A stretch of 64,000 bases of DNA, taken from assembly GCA_033807775.1 (NCBI GenBank), contig CM066315.1, positions 58,434,820 to 58,498,819 on the forward strand, given 5' to 3'. The translations under genes and the position numbers were made by a program. Under the pieces are notes generated by a model. The model had not been told where the DNA came from and searched no databases. It was given only the letters and a program-made list of their open reading frames with translations. The DNA comes from Saussurea involucrata (taxonomy: Eukaryota > Streptophyta > Magnoliopsida > Asterales > Asteraceae). Shown here piece after piece: positions 58,001 to 64,000 of the stretch (the first letter of the stretch is position 1; the number at the start of each line of letters is the position of its first letter).

Positions 58001-59182
58001 TGAAGTTGGGATTGAATGGGTGGCTTGTTCAGCTGTGGCTGAGCGTACCACTGAACTTTCCTTCAGCCCATCAAGAGGAGCTGAGGAGTCTTTAGCAATA
58101 GATTGCTGGGGTTGCTCCTTGGTTTTCTTAGTTCTTTTGGAACCAAGTTGGGTGTCAGAGTGTTTCCTTTTAAGAGAAGGAATGGTGGTTGCAACTGGGG
58201 TATCAGCGGTGGGTTTGTCCGCTGAAGGAGCTGCAGAAGTAGAAGAAGTAGGATTTAGAAGAGTTAGAAGAGTAGAAAGACGTACCTCATTTTCCACCGG
58301 TTTGAAGTCGAGTACCTTAGGGCCAACCTGAGAGAGTTTCAGGCCACCCTCTGTTGGGTAGCTGTCCTTCAGGCCTTTTTGGAATACGGCGCTGATGAAT
58401 CGAGGATAGGGAACCCATGGAGATCTGTCAGCGACGGAGTCCACTCTGAGTACCAGGTCATCATAGATAATCGATGCCCAGTCTATATGTAGACCTTTCA
58501 GCAATGCGTATCCCATTGCTTGCTGAGGCTGAGCGGCTTGGTCAGAGGAGCCGGATTTGGCAGTCATGCAGCTGATTAAATGAGCGAAGATGAAATTCAT
58601 CTCGCTGGGCATTTTTTATTTCTTGATGAGGGTCAGCTTCTTCTCGGGCTTCTTATCCCTTCCCGTTTCCCATACATAGCCCATTGCGTCGAAGAATGCA
58701 ATGATGGCTTCCCTGTCTGAGTTTTTCTTGTGGTCAGGGAGGGGAACGAAAGGTTTTTCTTTGGTAGCGATGGGAAGGCTGAGGGCTTTGCGAATGATGG
58801 CAGGGGTGATCTTCATGGTGCCATAGTCAGTGTCGCAGAGGATGCAGTCAATTGTTTTTTAGGGGTCTTTGGCTGAAGGTAGCTGAGAGTGTCTGGCAGA
58901 GTACCAGAATTGGGATAGCAGTAGCTGATGTGCAGGAGGTGTTATGGTCAGGGCTGTGGAGATGGAACAGTTCTTCAGGAATTTCACAGCATCATCTACA
59001 TGTGTGACTTGCTTTCAAGGAGGAAACTCGAGAAGCGCATAGAGGTTATTTACCTTGGTCCAATCCAGTTTTTCAAGAGAGAACTTGACCTGAGGAGCCT
59101 TGAGAATTTCCACTTCCTCAGCAGTGTTATCAGCAGCAGTGTTCTCAGCGATGGTGTTCTTGGAAATGTCAGAAGATGCCAT
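55073..59182 (-). pseudogene. Extra ORF downstream of pol, Sirevirus-type copia element 2 (spliced, interrupted)
   Basis: The ATG at 59182 starts MASSDISKNTIAENTAADNT. The frame runs to 56465 with three in-frame stops (a TGA near 59022, a TAA near 58860 and the TAA just before 58612) and no shift between. Donor CAG/GTACAT at 56464 and acceptor CAGCTAG at 56321 define an intron of 144 bp, after which coding resumes (SSPLFEDIAEVPTAATSPTI). Frameshifts lie near 56190-56210 and near 55810. The middle part (about 57180-57600) is a heptad coiled coil with SVKTDVNTMKNDI-type repeats; later parts are acidic and Ser/Glu-rich. FIFAHLISCM and KFGLSEWLETKL match the ORF of element 1. No membrane segment is seen; function is unknown. 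Confidence 0.68.
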
Positions 59183-59206
59183 TTTTTGTATTATCAGTTC
59201 AACCAA

Positions 59207-60168
59207 AGATTAACAAATAAGAATAATCTTAATGTGGAAAGATTTTCCAATAAGATGGTTCGAATTTTGTTCATTTCATTCAGACAAAATGTCTTAATAA
59301 AGATTAGGGTTTTTCTTGTTTAAAAAAAAAAACGAAATGCAAACCCCAAAAAAAATCTTGTTTTCCAGTTTCCTTTGAAGATTGGGATTCTGGAAAAACG
59401 TATGAAGAACAAGTTTAAGATTTTGCGTTTTAAACTTGAAGAACAACCATGAAAGGTTGTGTTCATAAAACCATGAAAGAAATGATTTCATTTTAAAAGG
59501 TTCTTTTGTTTGATCTTGTGAAAACAACGAGAAGATCATTAACAAGTTTGAAGAAACAGGTAAAATAAAAGAATTATTAACCTGGTTCGTTGAAGAAGAT
59601 GAAGTTCTTAAGTTCTTGAAAAACTCGAGAGCACAAATACAACAGTAAATTCTTTTTCTTAGCTTGGAGAGGAAGTTCGCGTAAAAGAAAAATATAAACC
59701 CAGAATGAGTTTATATAGAGAGATTAGAGAGAGAGAAAATCTTGAGCGGGAAAAGATTTTCATCATGACACGGACACGTGTTTGCATTTGATTGGCGAGT
59801 AAACGAAACGTGCAAACGTGTGTCAGAAAGAAGAACGTGCCAGGGCTTATCCGTTGTAATGACGTCACAACTGTCCTTTCATAGTCTTGGATGTCTCTGA
59901 GGTTTTGAAAAACTCAGGGACACTTTTGAAAACATGAATCACTGAATAGAAATATCAGTTGGTTTTAGAAATTTCAAAGTATCGCTGATAAGGAAGAGAT
60001 ATTCAGCGATGTAATTTATTTTGAAATCTTGCATTTACATGCGATTTGTCAGAGAGAGAAACATACCTTGATGTCAGCGAATCAGGTTTATTCAGAGAGA
60101 AGATGATAGAATGGGTTATACAAGTTGATTTTATTCTATTGCTGATCAAATGTGAACCGCTGAAGATT
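59207..60168 (-). other. Leader region between RNase H and the extra ORF, copia element 2
   Basis: Non-coding. On the minus strand a TATA-like box CTATATAAACTC (59711-59717) is followed by CT-rich text, and a possible donor CAG/GTTAAT lies near 59583. That would suit a separately started and spliced message for the extra ORF. A cag/gtatgt donor-like word lies near 60063, just after the RNase H stop. Confidence 0.45.
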
Positions 60169-62129
60169 TTACTCTTCAAAGTTCAGCATTCCAAGCTCGC
60201 TGATGAGACAGTTGAACCTTGTCTCATCAAGAGGTTTGGTGAACAGATCAGCTAACTGATAATCAGTTGGGATAAAGTGAAGTTCTATATCACCATTCAT
60301 CACATGATCTTTGATAAAGTGATACCTGATTTCGATGTGTTTTGTCTTTGAGTGTAGCACTGGATTATTGGCTATAGCGATGGCACTTGTGCTGTCGCAA
60401 TAGATTGGAATATTTGAGAGCTGAAGGTCATAGTCCAGTAGTTGATTTCTCATCCACAAGACCTGAGAACAACAGCTTCCAGCGGCTACATACTCAGCTT
60501 CAGCTGTGGAGGTGGACACTGAGTTTTGCTTTTTTACATGTCTAACTTACCAGCTTTCCACCCAGGAGCTGACATCCTCCTGTGGTGCTTTTCCTATCCA
60601 TTCTGCAACCTGCAAAATCACTATCTGAATAGGCGATTAGATCGAATCCCGAGTCTTTGGGATACCAAAGACCTAGATTCGCTGTACCCTTTAGATATCT
60701 AAAAATTCGCTTTACAGCTTTCATATGAGATATCTTAGGTTCAGCTTGATATCGTTCACACAAACATGTTGCATACATAATATCGGGTCGGCTAGCTGTA
60801 AGATACAAAAGAGAGCCGATCATCCCACGGTATAACGTGACATTAACAGGAATACCCTTAGTATCCTTATCAAGTGTCAGCGGTGGTGCCATAGGGGTTT
60901 TCATAGCTGAACTTTCAGTTAAGTCGAATTTCTTCAACATATCTTTAACATATTTTCCCTGATTAATGAAAGTTCCTTTCTCATTTTGCTTTATCTGAAG
61001 ACCAAGGAAATATGTTAGTTCACCCATCATGCTCATTTTATACTCATCTTTCATTCTATCAGCGAAACGAGTACAAAGATCAGGGTTAGTAGAGCCAAAT
61101 ATAATGTCATCAACATATATCTGAACAAGAATGATATGACCTTTTACTTTCCTGAAAAATAAAGTTTTGTCGATTTTACCTCGCTCAAATTGTTCAATAT
61201 GGAGATAAGTAGAAAGAGTGTCATACCATGCACGTGGAGCTTGCTTTAAGCCATAAAGTGCCTTATCCAGTTTATAAACATAACCTGGACGCTTAGGATC
61301 TGAGAATCCTGGAGGTTGTTCCACATAGACTTCTTCATTCAGCTTTCCATTTAGAAACGCTGACTTAACATCCATCTGATATACTTTGAAGTCTTTATGT
61401 ACAATATATGCTAAGAATAGACGAATAGATTCTAGTCTTGCTACTGGAGCAAATGTTTCGTCATAATCTATGCCTTCCTCTTGTCTGTATCCCTGAGCAA
61501 CAAGACCAGCCTTGTTGCGGGTAATAGTTCCATGTTCGTCCAACTTGTTTCGATAGACCCATTTAGTGCCTATCACTGTTTTGTCAGTTAGTCTTCGAAC
61601 AAGTTTCCAAACTTTGTTTCTTTCGAATTCAGTCAGTTCTTCTTGCATGGCGCTGACCCAGTTTGGATCTTTAAGGGCATCATCTACTTTCTTTGGTTCA
61701 GTTAGAGAAATAAAATTAACAAATAAACAAATATTACCTGCACTTCGTCGAGTCTGAATACCAGCGTTTGGATCACCAAGAATTTGATCAATTGGGTGAT
61801 TTAGAGTCCATCGCTGAGCCGGGGCGTGAGACGCTGACTCAACTTGAACTGGAGGAGCTGAAGATGAAGCTTCAACGACGTCTGGAGTATCAGCCAAGAG
61901 AGGAATGGATGCAGTTGTCATTATATTCACTGATTGCTGAGAAGTAGATGGAATGTCTGAGACATTTGGTTCAGAAGCAGGTATAGTGTTTATAGGAACA
62001 ACTGAGACCCATGATGTTTCAGCTTCAATATTCTACATATTTGGAATGATAGTAGGACCATCATCTTCAACTGTTTGAGCACGAGGAATGGGAATATCTT
62101 CTGAATCACCAAGATGAGAAAACATCCAT
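60169..62129 (-). pseudogene. Copia pol fragment: reverse transcriptase and RNase H, copia element 2
   Basis: The minus-strand frame from 62129 has one stop (TAG at 62033-62035). It is then open through the reverse transcriptase (EEGIDYDETFAPVARLESIR, DVKSAFLNGKLNEEVYVEQP, ILVQIYVDDIIFGSTN) to 60542, where a TAG replaces a Trp codon in GGKLVS(W). A one-base shift follows within the next ten bases. RNase H then continues from 60519 (STSTAEAEYVAAGSCCSQVL, KHIEIRYHFI, DLFTKPLDE) to the stop at 60169. Integrase and gag would lie to the right but are cut off by the copia element inserted at 62130. The YVDD active site is intact; the copy is dead through stops and shift. Confidence 0.88.
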
Positions 62130-62405
62130 TGTTAGTGCAATATGTCTTCAAGGTTTAAATATAGAAAGGTCAAAGTCAAAGTCAATGTATTGAGTTGTAT
62201 TGTGTTGTTTACACCTTGTATTGTGTTTAGTATAAATAGGTTTTGTTGTGTGTTAGTTTAGAGGACTCTTAGAATCACTCTCATTATTCATAACTCATAT
62301 CTTAGAGAGAGAAAGGGCAAAACTCATATCTTGTATACAATGTTCTTGATAAATGGATGACAAATTCACATCTTCTCTATCTTGATTGATCTTTAGGGTT
62401 TAACA
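62130..62405 (+). repeat. 5' LTR of copia element 3
   Basis: 276 bp from TGTTAGTGCAATATG to GGGTTTAACA, with the TATA box TATAAATAGG at 62231-62240 and a primer site 2 bp further on. The short LTR differs from the 974-bp Sirevirus LTR, so it is another lineage. Confidence 0.88.
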
Positions 62406-62407
62406 AT

Positions 62408-62419
62408 TGGTATCAGAGC
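62408..62419 (+). promoter_or_regulatory. Primer-binding site, initiator tRNA-Met type
   Basis: TGGTATCAGAGC directly after the LTR. Confidence 0.9.
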
Positions 62420-63639
62420 AAGTTCAAGATTTAGAGGAGAATTTCTACTGATCTAACACATCAAATTTGCAGAATTCTCAAGGAAATTTGATCGATTTTC
62501 TTGATTTTTCAAGAAAATCTCGTTTTCTTGGATTTTTGTCAAATTTGTGTGATTCTTGGTCGAATTTGATCAAGATTTAGTTCGTTGGATTCGTTTTTGA
62601 TAGAGGAACACTTTTCGTTCAAGGATCGAAGGCTAATTTCATCGTTTTGAGGATCGATTTGAAGGATTTCAAGAATTCTGATCAGTTCGTCATTTTCAAT
62701 CTGATCAGTTTATCAGATTTTGATTCAGTGATTTTCAGCGAAATTGGATTACATCTTTGTGTTAGAAACTTGTTTTCTAACATATCTTCAACTTTTGGTT
62801 GATTAATTTCAAGTTTTTGAGAGTCAATTTGAAGATTTAGAAAATTTTGTGTTCTTGAGAAATCTTGTCTGTGAATTTTTTTTGAAGAGTGATTTTGCAA
62901 TTTGTTGGTGTTTTGATTCGTTTTTGTGCAAAATCCTTCCTAAAAATTGTTTTTGGACATGAATCATCCATAAAATTTAAGTCTTGATGTCTAAATCTCA
63001 TTTTTAGAAAATTTGAATTTTTGGTGTTCTTCATGTTCTTGAGGTGTTCTTGATAAAATGATTCAGATCTGAGTTTTTGATCCGTTTCTGTTAATGAGAT
63101 GTTGATAAAAGTTGTTTGTTGCTTAGTTTGATCATTAATTGGTGATATTAATTTTGTTGGTTGAGTTTGTGATTTTGCAGAAAATTAATCGCAAGAGGTG
63201 TCTATGTGTGTGTTTCCATATAATTCGCAAGCAACTAAATGAGAAATGCGCAAGCTGCTGAATGAGATTTGCGCAAGCTACATGAATGCTTGTTTCTTAC
63301 GAATTTCTTGGTTTTCGCAAGCTACATGAAGGCTTGCTTCTTGGTTTTCGCAAGTGTCTATTGCGAATTCCTGACTTAGTTAATTTCAGCTACATGATTG
63401 TTTGCTTCAATTTATTTTCACCTACATGTTTGCTTGCTTTGAATTAGTTTCACCTAGTTGCTTGCTTGCTTAATTAGTTTAAGCTACTTGCTTGCTTTCT
63501 TACTAACTAATTACGCTTTTTTCAGAAAAGTTTCAGAGTTTCATTTTTTTTTCTTCCAAGTGAATTTCTCAGCTTTTCGCAACCCTTGATTGCGCGTTTT
63601 ATACTTCTCGCTTCTTACAGTTCATTTTTTTAGATCACG
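62420..63639 (+). other. Leader of copia element 3 with a degenerate repeat
   Basis: About 1.2 kb without a gene. The first half is rich in tttgatttt and gatttt words. At 63218-63515, GCAAGCTACATGAATGCTTG-like units recur about eight times, grading from GCGCAAGC to CTTGCTTGC forms. Confidence 0.6.
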
Positions 63640-64000
63640 ATGGCTTATCAAGCTTCAGTTAATTGTCCTTCGGTGCTAATCAAAGATTCAGATTTTGATC
63701 AATGGACGATTTCTTTTATTGATTTTATTTCGAGGAGAGAAAACGGAGATTATATGATAAAATCTTTCACCGAAGGTCCGTTGATCATACATAAAAGGGC
63801 GGAAGATTTTACTGAAGATGAGATTAAACGGAAGAAAGCAGACAAGGATGCTTCGTCAAACTTACTCTTTGCTATTCTCAAAATTTCGCCTCACATCTAC
63901 AAACAGGTTGAAGTGTATAAAAATTACCCTTTGCAGATGTGGAATGAATTAACGAAGCTTATGCATGGATCAAAGGTTGAATTCAAGAGAAAAGAAGAGA
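63640..64000 (+). CDS. Gag of copia element 3, partial
   Basis: The ATG at 63640 opens a frame of 120 codons to the window edge. It begins MAYQASVNCPSVLIKDSDFD with QWTISFIDFIS, the usual copia gag start (a short W-containing motif ahead of a UBN2-like gag domain). KKADKDASSNLLFAIL and VYKNYPLQMWNELTKLMHGS agree with that domain. No break is seen. It would form the particle shell of the element. Confidence 0.8.
   Translation, partial: MAYQASVNCPSVLIKDSDFDQWTISFIDFISRRENGDYMIKSFTEGPLIIHKRAEDFTEDEIKRKKADKDASSNLLFAILKISPHIYKQVEVYKNYPLQMWNELTKLMHGSKVEFKRKEE

Larger units (their letters stand above)
62130..64000 (+). mobile_element. Plus-strand Ty1/copia element (copia element 3), partial
   Basis: LTR, primer site, long leader and the first 120 codons of gag are present; the element runs off the right edge. 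It is inserted in the pol of copia element 2; the candidate TSD is tccat (62125-62129). It is the youngest layer of this nest. Confidence 0.85.

Overview
The window is nuclear DNA of a flowering plant, most probably a eudicot. It has GT-AG introns, plant-type host genes and dense, nested transposons. The Sirevirus, Athila and chromovirus families would fit Asteraceae, but that family assignment is an inference and not something the sequence proves. All transposon labels come from visible ends, target-site duplications (TSDs) and protein motifs; no database was searched.

Layout. 1-12160 is a nest of minus-strand Ty3/gypsy LTR elements. An Athila-type element (open gag, tRNA-Asp primer site, 1.6-kb LTR) sits inside the LTR of an older, degraded chromovirus-like element. 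Next come two copies of a related leader region; one is split by a solo LTR with a perfect 5-bp TSD. A 2-kb LTR follows. 12161-14567 is the right part of a Mutator-like element (MULE) with a Ulp1-type protease gene and a coiled-coil gene. 15546-17455 is a PIF/Harbinger element with a frameshifted transposase. 17769-19925 is a host F-box/LRR gene with a MITE in its intron. 20494-21139 is a Tourist-like MITE. 21270-26032 is a complete gag-only LTR element with TSD ccaag. 26894-29353 is a non-autonomous Helitron on the minus strand. 29428-34402 is a complete MULE with 380-bp terminal inverted repeats (TIRs), a perfect 9-bp TSD, an intact spliced transposase, a convergent coiled-coil gene and, between them, an 87-bp-arm foldback that appears to derive from a host MATH-domain gene. 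35594-41285 is a 15-exon host gene for a P-loop protein like LPA1/2-phosphoglycerate kinase. 42070-42250 is a SINE with a 16-bp TSD. 45330-47245 is an 8-exon RRP15-like ribosome-biogenesis gene with a MITE directly upstream. 50228-62129 holds two minus-strand Sirevirus-type Ty1/copia elements, one inserted in the RNase H of the other; each has a large extra ORF downstream of pol and a TATA-like box of its own. At 62130 a plus-strand copia element begins inside the pol of the second Sirevirus.

Function. The three host genes (F-box/LRR, LPA1-like, RRP15) look unrelated to each other and are separated by transposons. The point of most interest is the MULE at 29428-34402. It looks recently mobile and carries an almost perfect inverted duplication of a gene fragment, the arrangement from which hairpin small RNAs arise. 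A second point is that several unrelated elements each carry their own short CpG-containing word, repeated many times.
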